Notes under the pieces: model-generated | What the model saw: the letters and a program-made list of their open reading frames with translations, nothing else | What the model was told of the DNA's origin: nothing | Databases searched by the model: none | Made by a program: the position numbers and the translations under genes | Shown: piece after piece, positions 19,417 to 27,963 of the stretch | Layout of the letters: each line of letters starts with the position of its first letter | How positions within the stretch are numbered: the first letter of the stretch is position 1 | Source of the DNA: Cryobacterium glucosi | GTDB taxonomy: Bacteria > Actinomycetota > Actinomycetes > Actinomycetales > Microbacteriaceae | DNA: 64,000 nt | Assembly (NCBI RefSeq): GCF_004402235.1 | Contig: NZ_SOFS01000012.1 | Coordinates: forward strand, 310,001-374,000 | Direction of reading: 5' to 3'

Positions 19417-19473
19417 GGGTTCCGTAGTTCGTTGAAAATGAATAGGCGAAAAAGTAGCGAGGGCTGAGCGGGC

Positions 19474-19707
19474 TCAGGGGCGGGTCGTTCCGCCGAGCGC
19501 GTCCGTTCCGGCGTCGGCGACGTCGCCGAGCGCGTCGCGCAGCTCGGCTTCGCGCTTGCGGTAGCCATCGGAGATGGCCTCGCCGAACTCGCGGGCCTTG
19601 GTGTCGAGGTCACTGAAGAACAGCTTGCCCTGACGGGTGTTGTTGGCTTCATGCGCGATCAAGAATCCGATGCCGACCCCGATGACCAACCAGATGAAAT
19701 TCTTCAT
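19474..19707 (-). CDS. Small membrane protein of unknown function
   Basis: A 77-residue protein starting at ATG 19707 (MKNFIWLVIGVGIGFLIAHEANN). It has one N-terminal membrane helix (about 4-18) followed by a charged, helical tail (LDTKAREFGEAISDGYRKREAELRDALGDVADAG) that could be cytoplasmic. It lies between the DUF948 gene and alaS, a position that holds a similar small protein in related actinobacteria. GGAGCA upstream is a plausible ribosome-binding site. The function is unknown; a partnership with the DUF948 protein is possible from position only. Confidence 0.8.
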   Translation of the reverse strand: MKNFIWLVIGVGIGFLIAHEANNTRQGKLFFSDLDTKAREFGEAISDGYRKREAELRDALGDVADAGTDALGGTTRP

Positions 19708-19819
19708 GACAAATGCTCCCTGAACGGTGTGGAGACCCTGATAAGAAATGCGCGATGGCCGCGCGTGTGGTGCGGCCGGCGTATCCCGGACTCGACCAGC
19801 CTCTTTCCAGCGTAGCCGA

Positions 19820-20194
19820 CTACCCGCGCCGACGGCCTGCGCGCGTCGGGGATGCGGCGCGGAAACCCGCCCTGACGGCGGCGGAGAAGCCTGCGAGTTT
19901 GATGAGCGGTCCGCCGACGGTCGCGGCGAACAGTGCGACGAGTGCCGAGACATTGCCCGTCACGTCCGCGACGTTTCCAGTGATCGTGTCGACCCTGGCC
20001 AGCTGTTTGTTGGTTTCCTGCAGGGTCGTCGTGGTTTCGGAGAGGAGCGGCGTGACGTTCTGGCTCAGCTCATGGATGGCCAGGGTCGTCTCATCGAACA
20101 CCCGGCCGAGCTTCAGCAGCGGGACCGCGAGGAGCCCGACGAGAACGGCAAACACGACGGCGGCGGCGAGGCCCGCGATATCTCCACCTGACAC
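19820..20194 (-). CDS. DUF948 family membrane protein
   Basis: A 124-residue protein with one N-terminal membrane segment (DIAGLAAAVVFAVLVGLLAVPLLKLG), then a coiled-coil-like helix (DETTLAIHELSQNVTPLLSETTTTLQETNKQLARVDTI) and a basic tail (SPTRAGRRRG). This is the DUF948 pattern. The GTG at 20194 is chosen because GGAG lies 6 bases before it and the resulting start VSGGDIAG fits the family; in-frame ATGs at 20206 and 20224 have no good ribosome-binding site. It follows rpsD across a strong terminator, so it is probably transcribed separately. Confidence 0.85.
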   Translation of the reverse strand: MSGGDIAGLAAAVVFAVLVGLLAVPLLKLGRVFDETTLAIHELSQNVTPLLSETTTTLQETNKQLARVDTITGNVADVTGNVSALVALFAATVGGPLIKLAGFSAAVRAGFRAASPTRAGRRRG

Positions 20195-20263
20195 TGGTGA
20201 CTCCATCCATTCCGAGAGGGGCATGCATTGGCACCCGGCGTGCTGCACCGGTTAACGCACGAA

Positions 20264-20291
20264 GCGGACCACCCCGTAGGGGGTGATCCGC
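20264..20291 (-). terminator. Hairpin terminator downstream of rpsD
   Basis: Arms 20264-20275 (GCGGACCACCCC) and 20280-20291 (GGGGTGATCCGC) form a 12-bp stem with one G-U pair and a 4-base loop. On the minus strand it is followed by TTCGTG, a weak T tract. It lies 45 bases beyond the rpsD stop and before the DUF948 gene. Confidence 0.75.
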
Positions 20292-20335
20292 TCTCCAGCG
20301 TAGTTCAGATGCCGTCTGACAACGGGCAGGGGAAC

Positions 20336-20965
20336 CTAGCGGGCTGCGTAGTACTCGACGACGAGCTGGACTTCACACGTCACGGGGATTTCAATGCGCT
20401 TCGGGCGACGCACGAGGCGGGCCTGCAGCTTGTCGATCTCGACCTCGAGGTACGGCGGGAGCTTCGGGAGCACGTCGACGTGTCCGCCGGCAGCGGCGAC
20501 CTGGAACGGTTCCATGCCCTCGCTGCGAGCCTTGACGTGGATGAGCTGGCCCGGCTTCACGCGGAAGGATGGGCGGTCGACGAGCTGGCCGTCGACGAGG
20601 ATGTGACGGTGCACGACCATCTGGCGGGCCTGAGCTGTCGTGCGGGCGATTGCCGCGCGAACGAGGAGTGCGTCGAGGCGGGTCTCGAGGATCTCGACCA
20701 GGTTTTCACCGGTCAGGCCCTGGGCGCGACGAGCTTCTTCGAAGGCGATCTTGAGCTGGGCTTCGCGGATGCCGTACTGGGCCCTTAAGCGCTGCTTTTC
20801 GCGGAGACGCACGGCATAGTCGGAATCGGTCTTGCGCTTGGTGCGACCGTGCTCGCCCGGAGCGTACGGACGCTTCTCGAGGTAGCGGGCGGCCTTCGGG
20901 GTCAGGGCGATGCCCAGGGCCCGCGACAGGCGGGTCTTACTGCGGGTACGTGACTTGGTAGACAC
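20336..20965 (-). CDS. rpsD: 30S ribosomal protein S4
   Basis: S4 (uS4) binds 16S rRNA early in small-subunit assembly. The 209-residue protein has the N-terminal helical domain (with KRPYAPGEHGRTKRK, and YGIREAQLKIAFEEA) and the S4 RNA-binding fold (LETRLDALLVRAAIARTTAQARQMVVHRHILVDGQLVDRPSF). The N-terminal zinc-finger cysteines of some S4 proteins are absent. The start is a GTG at 20965 preceded by AAAGGA. In actinobacteria rpsD outside the S13-S11-rpoA cluster commonly stands here, upstream of alaS. Confidence 0.98.
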   Translation of the reverse strand: MSTKSRTRSKTRLSRALGIALTPKAARYLEKRPYAPGEHGRTKRKTDSDYAVRLREKQRLRAQYGIREAQLKIAFEEARRAQGLTGENLVEILETRLDALLVRAAIARTTAQARQMVVHRHILVDGQLVDRPSFRVKPGQLIHVKARSEGMEPFQVAAAGGHVDVLPKLPPYLEVEIDKLQARLVRRPKRIEIPVTCEVQLVVEYYAAR

Positions 20966-21143
20966 GGTGTCCTTTCAATGGAACGAGCAACAGAAAAGGT
21001 GGAATCCAGGGCGCCCGCACGTGAGCAGGCGTCATGGGAGATCAGAGGGGTGTGCCACGGGGTGCCCGGCTACAGGGCTCCCTCTCCAACCTGGAATCGG
21101 ACGCAGCCGCATACCGATGCCAGTTGTAGGCCTGAAAAGAATA
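20966..21143 (-). promoter_or_regulatory. rpsD: rpsD promoter candidate and long 5' leader
   Basis: On the minus strand TGTGGTATTCT (the -10 hexamer TATTCT at 21143-21138) is the best promoter match upstream of rpsD; no consensus -35 is visible. Transcription from it would give a 5' leader of about 165 nt. The leader contains complementary stretches (GAGAGGG against CCCTCT) and other GC-rich hairpin potential. Autogenous S4 control through leader RNA is known in other bacteria but no established motif is recognised here. Nothing in the stretch looks coding. Confidence 0.4.
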
Positions 21144-21221
21144 CCACACCGGACCCCGGCGGCCGTGCCGGTGCGGGACGGGGCGCGGGAGTGCATTCGG
21201 CCCTGTCGCGCGCGCCCGCCG

Positions 21222-22616
21222 TCAGTCGCCGCGGATGATCCGGCGCAGCTTGCCGAGGCGTGCCGAGACTTCGCGTTCGTTGCCGTGTTCGGTGGGTTGG
21301 TAGTAGCGGACCGCCTTGAGTTCGTCCGGCGGATACTGCTGCTGCACGACTCCGACGGTGTCGTCGTGCGGGTAGCGATAGCCCTTGCCGTGCCCGAGTC
21401 GTTTGGCGCCGGCATAGTGGGCATCGCGCAGGTGCTTCGGCACCCGGCCGGTTTTGCCGGCGCGGACATCAGCGATCGCCGCGTCGAGCGCCATGTACGC
21501 GGCGTTGGACTTGGGTGCGGTCGCGAGGTGCACGACGGCCTGGGCGAGCGGGATCCGCCCTTCCGGCATCCCGATCAGCTGCACGGCGTCGGCTGCGGCG
21601 ACCGCGATCACGAGGGACTGGGGGTCCGCCATGCCGATGTCCTCCGAGGCGAGGACGATGATGCGGCGCGCGATGAACCGCGGGTCTTCCCCCGCCTCGA
21701 TCATCCTCGCGAGGTAGTGCAGGGATGCGTCGACATCCGATCCGCGTACCGACTTGATGAAGGCACTGATCACGTCGTAGTGTTCGTCGCCGTTGCGGTC
21801 GTAGCGCAGCAGCGCCCTGTCGACGGCGAGGGCGACTGTGTCGCTCGTGATGACCGGTCGAAGGTCCGGCTCCGGCGCTTCGGGATCGACACCGTCATCG
21901 TCATCGTCATCGTTCACGGTGCCCGATGCTGACGTCCCTGACAATGCAGAGACGGATGCCGCCTCGAGCGCCGTGAGCGCACGGCGGGCGTCGCCGGAGG
22001 CAAGCCTGATGATCGTGGCACGGGCGTCCGGTTCCAGCACGAAGCGATCGGCGAGACCCCGGGCATCCGTCACGGCCCTGTCGATGACGACCCCGAGGTC
22101 CTCGTCGCTGAGCGTTTCGAGGGTGAGCAGGAGGGACCGGGACAGCAAGGGCGCGATCACGGAGAAAGAGGGATTCTCGGTCGTCGCGGCGACGAGGATG
22201 ATGACCCCGTTTTCGACCCCGGGCAGCAGTGCGTCCTGCTGGGCCTTGCTGAACCGGTGGATCTCGTCGAGGAAGAGCACGGTCGACAGTCCGTAGAGGT
22301 CGCGGCTCGTGCGCGCCTCCTCCATCACCTGCCGGACGTCGCGCACGCCGGCGGACACGGCGGAGAGTTCGACGAAACGACGGCCGGAGCTGTGCGCGAT
22401 CGCCTGGGCGAGGGTCGTCTTCCCGGTGCCCGGCGGACCCCAGAGAATCACCGAAACCGCGCCGCGCTCCCCCGACTTGTCACTGGCCAGGCTGACCAGG
22501 GGCGAACCTGGGGTGAGAAGGTGCCGTTGGCCGGCGACTTCAGCGAGGGTCGTCGGGCGCATCCGTACCGCGAGGGGTGTTGCGCCGCTGCGCAGTCCGG
22601 GTTGTCCATCGACCAT
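21222..22616 (-). CDS. rarA: Replication-associated recombination protein A (MgsA/RarA AAA+ ATPase)
   Basis: A 464-residue AAA+ ATPase that acts at stalled replication forks. Walker A is [12 protein letters not shown], Walker B is [25 protein letters not shown], and sensor 1 is AATTENPSF. The C-terminal tetramerisation domain has [20 protein letters not shown] and [21 protein letters not shown], both RarA signatures. A six-Asp run (NDDDDDDG) and Ser-rich insert around residue 235-250 is an unusual loop. It is divergent from the cyclophilin gene, with about 110 bases of shared upstream DNA. Confidence 0.95.
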   Translation of the reverse strand: MVDGQPGLRSGATPLAVRMRPTTLAEVAGQRHLLTPGSPLVSLASDKSGERGAVSVILWGPPGTGKTTLAQAIAHSSGRRFVELSAVSAGVRDVRQVMEEARTSRDLYGLSTVLFLDEIHRFSKAQQDALLPGVENGVIILVAATTENPSFSVIAPLLSRSLLLTLETLSDEDLGVVIDRAVTDARGLADRFVLEPDARATIIRLASGDARRALTALEAASVSALSGTSASGTVNDDDDDDGVDPEAPEPDLRPVITSDTVALAVDRALLRYDRNGDEHYDVISAFIKSVRGSDVDASLHYLARMIEAGEDPRFIARRIIVLASEDIGMADPQSLVIAVAAADAVQLIGMPEGRIPLAQAVVHLATAPKSNAAYMALDAAIADVRAGKTGRVPKHLRDAHYAGAKRLGHGKGYRYPHDDTVGVVQQQYPPDELKAVRYYQPTEHGNEREVSARLGKLRRIIRGD

Positions 22617-22726
22617 GCCTCAAGCGTAGTTCGCACCGCTGACACCGGCGTCCGAGCTGCGGTCCTCTCGTTGTAGAGTTCAAGCTGGTTGCGGAACGAG
22701 TCCGCGCGGATTCCCGGAGGACAGCC

Positions 22727-23539
22727 GTGGCAGCGAACAAGAAGCAGGATCGCGACGAGCGCGAGGCCCGCATCCGGGTTCGCGCATACCAGGCCCGCCG
22801 GGCTGTTCACGAACACCAGCAGTCCCGCCGCCGCAGGGACAACATCGTGGCAGGCATCGCCGTCCTCGTCGTCGCCGTGCTCGCCGTCGTCGCCCAGGTC
22901 TACTTCTTCAACGGCGGTCCCGGCACCCCGGCGCCGAGCTCCTCCGCAACGGCAGCACCCACGGCCACACCGTCGGCGACCCCGACCGCTGCGGCCGGCG
23001 CGAACACCGGAACCGTCCCTCCGAGCACGCTCGCCGAGGGCCGCACCTGGACGGGCACCCTCGGCCTCAACGGCATCAACCTCGGGATCGAACTCGACGG
23101 CGCGGCGGCCCCGCAGGCGGTCTCGTCCACGATCAGCCTCGTCCAGTCCGACTTCTACTCCGACCTGACCTGCCACCGCCTGACGACCTCGGGCATCTAC
23201 GTGCTCCAGTGCGGCGACCCGGCAGGCGACGGCTCAGGCGGCCCCGGATACAGCTATGGGCCCGTCGAGAACGCGCCGGCAGACAACGTCTACCCGGCGG
23301 GATCGATCGCGATGGCACGCCAGAGCGCCAATGGGTACAGTCAGGGCAGCCAGTTCTTCATCCTCTACGAAGACTCGACCATCCCGGCGGATGCCGCAGG
23401 CGGCTACACGGTGATCGGCCATGTCACGAGCGGGCTCGACCAGGTGAAGGCGCAGATCACGGACGCCGGAGTCGCAGACGGTTCGACGGACGGCGCCCCC
23501 AAGGTCACCACGTTAATCAGCGCCTTCAGCGTCCAGTAG
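22727..23539 (+). CDS. Membrane-anchored cyclophilin-type peptidyl-prolyl isomerase
   Basis: A 270-residue protein that should catalyse proline isomerisation outside the membrane. It starts at a GTG (22727) placed 6 bases after GGAGG. A charged cytoplasmic N-terminus (KKQDRDEREARIRVRAYQAR) precedes one membrane segment (IVAGIAVLVVAVLAVVAQVYFF, about 42-63), an Ala/Thr/Pro linker, and the cyclophilin domain. Landmarks are FYSDLTCHRL, GDGSGGPGYSYG, GSIAMAR, NGYSQGSQFFILYED and YTVIGHVTSGLD. The active-site F-H-R arrangement is altered (CHRLTTSGIYVLQCGD), as in other actinobacterial secreted members. Confidence 0.93.
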   Translation: MAANKKQDRDEREARIRVRAYQARRAVHEHQQSRRRRDNIVAGIAVLVVAVLAVVAQVYFFNGGPGTPAPSSSATAAPTATPSATPTAAAGANTGTVPPSTLAEGRTWTGTLGLNGINLGIELDGAAAPQAVSSTISLVQSDFYSDLTCHRLTTSGIYVLQCGDPAGDGSGGPGYSYGPVENAPADNVYPAGSIAMARQSANGYSQGSQFFILYEDSTIPADAAGGYTVIGHVTSGLDQVKAQITDAGVADGSTDGAPKVTTLISAFSVQ

Positions 23540-23624
23540 TTCCAGCCGTCCGGGCCTTGCAATAGGCTTGACCGGGTATTGGCCCAGTGTGGGCACACAC
23601 ACATCGACATCTAAGGTGAGACTC

Positions 23625-24857
23625 TTGACTACGACAGATCAGCAACCATGGGGTCGCGTAGACGAATCCGGCACGGTTTTCGTGCGCGAAGCGTCGGGCG
23701 AACGCGCGGTTGGCCAGTATCCTGACGCGACGCCGGAGGAGGCCCTGGCCTACTTCGAGCGCAAGTACGTCGAACTCAACGGACAGGTCACCCTTCTGGA
23801 ACAGCGCGCCAAGGGCGGCGCACCGGCTGCGGACATCGCAAAATCGGTCTCGCACCTCGCGAAGACCGTTGCGACCGCCAACGCCGTCGGCAACCTCGCG
23901 GCCCTCGTGGAGCGTCTCGGCGCCCTCGGCGGCGCCGTCAGCGAACTCACGGAGCAGCAGGGTGCCGAATCGAAGGCCGCCGCAGTGGCCGCCGTCGCCG
24001 AACGCGCCGCGATCGTCGAGGAGGCCGAGGCGCTCGCAGCAGAAGACCCGGCCAAGACGCAGTGGAAGCAGACAAGCGCAGCCCTCGACGCACTGTTCGC
24101 CAAGTGGCAGGCGCACCAGCACGATGCCCCTCGCATCCCCAAGGGTGAGGCCAACGAGCTCTGGAAGCGTTTCCGCGCTGCACGCACGACCATCGAGCAG
24201 AACCGTAAGGCGTTCTTCGCCGAGCTCGACACGGCGCACAAGGACGTCCGCAACCGCAAGCAGCAGCTCATCGAGCAGGCGGAGGCCCTCGCGCCGAAGG
24301 GCGCAGACGGGATCCCCGCCTATCGCACGCTGCTCGACGAGTGGAAGCTCGCCGGCCGCAGCGGCAAGAAGCAGGACGACGCCATGTGGGCGAAGTTCAA
24401 GGCCGCCGGCGACGTGCTGTACTCCGTCAAGTCTGAGATCGACGCCCAGGACGACGAGGAATTCGCTGGGAACCTCGTCGAGAAGCTCGCGCTCCTCACC
24501 GAGGCCGAAGCGCTCCTCACCGAAACCGACCGCACCAAGGCCCGCACCGCGCTCAGCTCCGTGCAGCGCCGCTGGGACGCGATCGGCAAGGTTCCCCGCG
24601 ACTCCGTCAAGGTCGTCGAAGATCGCATGCGCAAGGTCGAAGCGGCCGTCCGCAAGCTCGATGACGATCACTGGGTGCGGAACAACCCGGAGACCAAAGC
24701 GCGTACGGAGGGCCTCGCCGGCCAGCTGCACGACGCGATCGCCAAGCTCGAGGCCGAACTCGCGACCGCAGAGGCAGGAACCGATGCCCGCGCGATCACG
24801 GAAGCCCGCGAGGCGCTCGAGGCCCGCAAGGCGTGGCTGAAGGCCATCGGCCAGTAG
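23625..24857 (+). CDS. DUF349 domain-containing protein
   Basis: A 410-residue soluble, largely helical protein built of DUF349 repeats. Repeated patterns (WKQTSAALDALFAKWQ, ELWKRFRAARTTIEQNRKAFF, LLDEWKLAGRSGKKQDDAMWAKFKAAGDVLY, RWDAIGKVPRDSVKVVEDRMRKVE) mark at least three units. The start is taken as TTG at 23625 because AAGGTGAG lies just upstream and MTTTDQQPWG fits relatives; a GTG three codons earlier is an alternative. The function is not known. A very strong terminator follows. Confidence 0.88.
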   Translation: MTTTDQQPWGRVDESGTVFVREASGERAVGQYPDATPEEALAYFERKYVELNGQVTLLEQRAKGGAPAADIAKSVSHLAKTVATANAVGNLAALVERLGALGGAVSELTEQQGAESKAAAVAAVAERAAIVEEAEALAAEDPAKTQWKQTSAALDALFAKWQAHQHDAPRIPKGEANELWKRFRAARTTIEQNRKAFFAELDTAHKDVRNRKQQLIEQAEALAPKGADGIPAYRTLLDEWKLAGRSGKKQDDAMWAKFKAAGDVLYSVKSEIDAQDDEEFAGNLVEKLALLTEAEALLTETDRTKARTALSSVQRRWDAIGKVPRDSVKVVEDRMRKVEAAVRKLDDDHWVRNNPETKARTEGLAGQLHDAIAKLEAELATAEAGTDARAITEAREALEARKAWLKAIGQ

Positions 24858-24884
24858 GCCGCAACCCGCGGAGTCCGTCCACAA

Positions 24885-24933
24885 GCGACGGGGCTCCGGC
24901 AGCTGTCCACAGATGCCGGAGCCCCGTCGCTTT
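24885..24933 (+). terminator. Strong intrinsic terminator after the DUF349 gene
   Basis: Arms 24885-24901 and 24914-24930 are perfectly complementary over 17 bp (GCGACGGGGCTCCGGCA / TGCCGGAGCCCCGTCGC) around a 12-base loop, followed by TTTC. It begins 28 bases after the stop codon. Confidence 0.88.
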
Positions 24934-24962
24934 CGTGTACTCCCGGGGCGCACCCTGTCCAG

Positions 24963-25577
24963 GTGCCCATCCGACTCCCCGACGTCCTTTCCCCGCGCGA
25001 TCTCCCCCTCGCGGAGCTCTCGAGCCTGTGCCTGGACGGAGAGCTGTTCCGCGTCGGCGACTTCTGGAGCCCGGTGGACCTCGCGGAAGACCGGGACCAA
25101 CGGGCGCGGTCCCTCGCCCTCCTGGTGCCGGCCAAGGCGATCGCGGAACGGCTGACCGCCGCGTGGATCTACGGCCTCGCTCCCGAGCCGGGGCGCCACC
25201 AGTTCTGCGTGCCCATCACGGCGCGGGCGTACTTCCCGCCGTCACCGCGTTTCGGCGTCCGCGAGGTCGCCTGTGACCTCGAGAACACGATCCGCGTCGG
25301 CGCCCGCACCGTGCGCAGGGACGGTATCCTGCCGGGCGGCCTTCTCGTCACCCGGCCGCTGCGCACCGCACTCGACCTCGCGCGCTGGCCTCCCCCGGAG
25401 TCTCCCGCCCCGTCAGCCCTGATCGGTGCACTGCTCCGCCTGGCCGGCCACCCGGACACCTCGGCGGCGAGGCGCACCTGCGCCATCGACCGCCTCCCGT
25501 ACACCCACAGGGCGCTCGTTCAGCTCGACGCCGCGGAAACGGCCATGCAGGCGCTCGGAGAGCCTACCCGTCGTTGA
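24963..25577 (+). CDS. AbiEi-antitoxin-like hypothetical protein
   Basis: A 204-residue protein starting at GTG 24963. It resembles the actinobacterial proteins annotated as type IV toxin-antitoxin AbiEi-like: a winged-helix-type N-terminus, then ERLTAAWIYGL, REVACDLENTIRVGA and LLVTRPLRTALDLARW. Such genes commonly stand beside relA in Microbacteriaceae. No AbiEii toxin is adjacent, so antitoxin activity is doubtful. It converges with relA: the 3' ends overlap by 14 bases. The ribosome-binding site is weak. Confidence 0.65.
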   Translation: MPIRLPDVLSPRDLPLAELSSLCLDGELFRVGDFWSPVDLAEDRDQRARSLALLVPAKAIAERLTAAWIYGLAPEPGRHQFCVPITARAYFPPSPRFGVREVACDLENTIRVGARTVRRDGILPGGLLVTRPLRTALDLARWPPPESPAPSALIGALLRLAGHPDTSAARRTCAIDRLPYTHRALVQLDAAETAMQALGEPTRR

Positions 25578-27834
25578 CGCGGTAGACGTCGTAGACGGCG
25601 TCGATGCGACGCACGGCGTTGAGTACCCGGTCCAGGTGGGTCGTGTCACCCATCTCGAAGACGAAACGGCTGATCGCCAGCCGATCGCTCGAGGTGTGCA
25701 CGGTCGCGGAGAGGATGTTGACGTGATGTTCGGAGAGCACCCTGGTCACGTCCGACAAAAGTCCTGAGCGGTCGAGGGCCTCGATCTGGATCTGGACCAG
25801 GAACAGGCTCTTCGACGTGGGGGCCCAGTCGACCTCGATCATCCGCTCCGGCTCCTTGAGCAGCGACTGCACATTGCGACAGGATGCCTGGTGCACGGAG
25901 ACTCCGGCGCCGCGAGTGATGAACCCGACGACCTTGTCTCCCGGAACCGGGGTACAGCAACGGGCGAGTTTGACCAGGATGTCCGGGGCACCGCGGACGA
26001 GGATCCCGGAGTCGCTGTTGCGCAGCGTCTGGGTGCGTCCGTTCGGCGCGAACGGCAGATCGGTCGCATCGCTCTCCTCGACGCTCTGCAGGGTCGCGAC
26101 GACCTTCTCGAGCACCGACTGCGTGCTGATGTGCCCCTCGCCGACGGCGGCGTAGAGCGCGGAGACGTCCTCGTACTTCATCACCGCTGCGACCTCGGCG
26201 AAGGAGTCCTGGTTCATCAGCTTCTGCAGGGGAAGGTTCTGCTTGCGCATCGCGCGGGCGATGGCGTCCCTGCCCTGTTCGATGGCCTCGTCGCGGCGTT
26301 CCTTGGTGAACCACTGCCGGATCTTGTTGCGGGCCCTCGGGCTCTTGACGAAGTTGAGCCAGTCCTTGCTCGGCCCCGAGTCCGGGTTCTTCGAGGTGAA
26401 GACCTCGACGACGTCCCCGGTGACCAATGGGCTCTCGAGGGGCACCAGCCGCCCGTTGACCTTGGCACCCATGGTGCGGTGGCCGACCTCCGTGTGCACG
26501 GCGTAAGCGAAGTCGACGGGGGTCGCTCCCGTCGGCAGGCCGATCACCCGGCCCTTCGGGGTGAAGACGTAAACCTCTTTGGCGCCGATTTCGTAGCGCA
26601 GCGAGTCCAGGAACTCGCCGGGGTCCGCGGTCTCGGCCTGCCAGTCGGAGATGTGCGCGAGCCAGGCCATGTCGGTGTCGCTCTGCGGGCCGGGCCCCGA
26701 GCTCTTGCCCGTGGTCTGTTCCTTGTACTTCCAGTGCGATGCGACGCCGAACTCGGCACGCTGGTGCATCTCCTGGGTGCGGATCTGGATCTCGACGGCG
26801 CGACCGCTCGGGCCGAGCACCGTCGTATGCAGGGACTGGTAGAGGTTGAATTTGGGTGTGGCGATGTAGTCCTTGAACCGGCCGGGCAGCGGCGTCCAGC
26901 GGGCGTGGATCGCACCGAGCACGGCGTAGCAGTCCCGAACCGAGTTCACGAGGACACGGATGCCGACGAGGTCGTAGATCTCGTCGAATTCGCGTCCCCG
27001 CACGACCATCTTCTGGTAGATCGAGTAGTACTGCTTGGGCCGTCCCGCGACCTTGCCGCGGATGCGCGCGGCCTTGAGGTCTTCGACGATCGCGTCGATG
27101 ACGTGCTGCACGAACTCCTCGCGCTGCGGGGTGCGCTGCTTGACGAGGCTTTCGATCTCGGCGTAGAGCTTCGGATACAGGACCGCGAAGGACAGGTCTT
27201 CGAGCTCCCACTTGATGGTCTGGATCCCGAGGCGGTGCGCGAGCGGGGCGTAGATCTCGAGCGTCTCCGTCGCCTTGCGCACCGCGGACTCTGCGGGAAC
27301 GAATCCCCAGGTGCGCGCGTTGTGGAGCCGGTCTGCGAGCTTGATGATCAGTACCCGGATGTCCTTGGACATCGCGACGATCATCTTGCGAACGGTCTCG
27401 GCCTGGGTGCTGTCGCCGTACTTGACCTTGTCGAGCTTCGTCACGCCGTCGACGAGCATCGCGATCTCGTCGCCGAAGTCGGCGCGCAACTGGTCGAGGG
27501 TGTACTCGGTGTCTTCGACGGTGTCGTGCAGCAGGGCGGCGGCAACGGTCTTCGGGCCGATGCCGAGGTCTGCGAGAATCTGGGCGACGGCGACCGGATG
27601 GGTGATGTACGGTTCTCCGCTGCGGCGCACCTGACCCTCGTGGGCGCGTTCCGCTGCGGTATACGCGCGCTCGATGATCGACAGGTCGACCTTCGGGTGG
27701 TGCATCCGCACGGTCCGCAGCAGGGTGTCCACGGCGCCGACCGGCTGGGCGCGGGAGAAGATCCGCGGAACGAGGCGTCGGAGGGAAGCGGCGGGCAGCG
27801 GCGCGTTCGGTGGCGGTGTCGTCGTTTCCGTCAT
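25564..27834 (-). CDS. relA: Bifunctional (p)ppGpp synthetase/hydrolase RelA/SpoT
   Basis: This 756-residue Rel protein makes and degrades the stringent-response alarmone. The order is an HD hydrolase domain (LLHDTVEDTEYTL, with HD at residues 103-104), a synthetase domain (YQKMVVRGREFDEIYDLVGIRV, SLHTTVLGPSGRAVEIQIRT), a TGS domain (VYVFTPKGRVIGLPTGATPVDFAYAVHTEVG), a conserved-Cys helical region (LARCCTPVPGDKVVGFITRG) and a C-terminal ACT domain. The hydrolase motif is intact, so it is bifunctional. The ATG at 27834 follows the family; the frame stays open about 30 bases further. Confidence 0.97.
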   Translation of the reverse strand: MTETTTPPPNAPLPAASLRRLVPRIFSRAQPVGAVDTLLRTVRMHHPKVDLSIIERAYTAAERAHEGQVRRSGEPYITHPVAVAQILADLGIGPKTVAAALLHDTVEDTEYTLDQLRADFGDEIAMLVDGVTKLDKVKYGDSTQAETVRKMIVAMSKDIRVLIIKLADRLHNARTWGFVPAESAVRKATETLEIYAPLAHRLGIQTIKWELEDLSFAVLYPKLYAEIESLVKQRTPQREEFVQHVIDAIVEDLKAARIRGKVAGRPKQYYSIYQKMVVRGREFDEIYDLVGIRVLVNSVRDCYAVLGAIHARWTPLPGRFKDYIATPKFNLYQSLHTTVLGPSGRAVEIQIRTQEMHQRAEFGVASHWKYKEQTTGKSSGPGPQSDTDMAWLAHISDWQAETADPGEFLDSLRYEIGAKEVYVFTPKGRVIGLPTGATPVDFAYAVHTEVGHRTMGAKVNGRLVPLESPLVTGDVVEVFTSKNPDSGPSKDWLNFVKSPRARNKIRQWFTKERRDEAIEQGRDAIARAMRKQNLPLQKLMNQDSFAEVAAVMKYEDVSALYAAVGEGHISTQSVLEKVVATLQSVEESDATDLPFAPNGRTQTLRNSDSGILVRGAPDILVKLARCCTPVPGDKVVGFITRGAGVSVHQASCRNVQSLLKEPERMIEVDWAPTSKSLFLVQIQIEALDRSGLLSDVTRVLSEHHVNILSATVHTSSDRLAISRFVFEMGDTTHLDRVLNAVRRIDAVYDVYRVNDG

Positions 27835-27908
27835 CTCACACCTCGTTCGCGAGCGCCCGGCCATTCCCGGGCATCCAGCAATTATCGCGCCTTTTTCGAC
27901 CGCTCCGT

Positions 27909-27939
27909 GCCGCTCCCCTCGAATTAGCCGGGGAGCGGC
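27909..27939 (-). terminator. Hairpin between secF and relA
   Basis: Arms GCCGCTCCCC (27909-27918) and GGGGAGCGGC (27930-27939) are a perfect 10-bp inverted repeat with an 11-base loop. It lies 25 bases after the secF stop. A short A/T run (GAAAAAGG on the minus strand) is about 12 bases further on, not adjacent, so termination would be imperfect or the hairpin may only stabilise the 3' end. Confidence 0.6.
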
Positions 27940-27963
27940 GCTATTGGCGGTGATCCGGTGCGG

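Noticed and set aside
23540..23624. Upstream extension of the DUF349 protein to 23568
   Set aside because: The longer start has no ribosome-binding site and adds a segment absent from the family; TTG at 23625 fits better.
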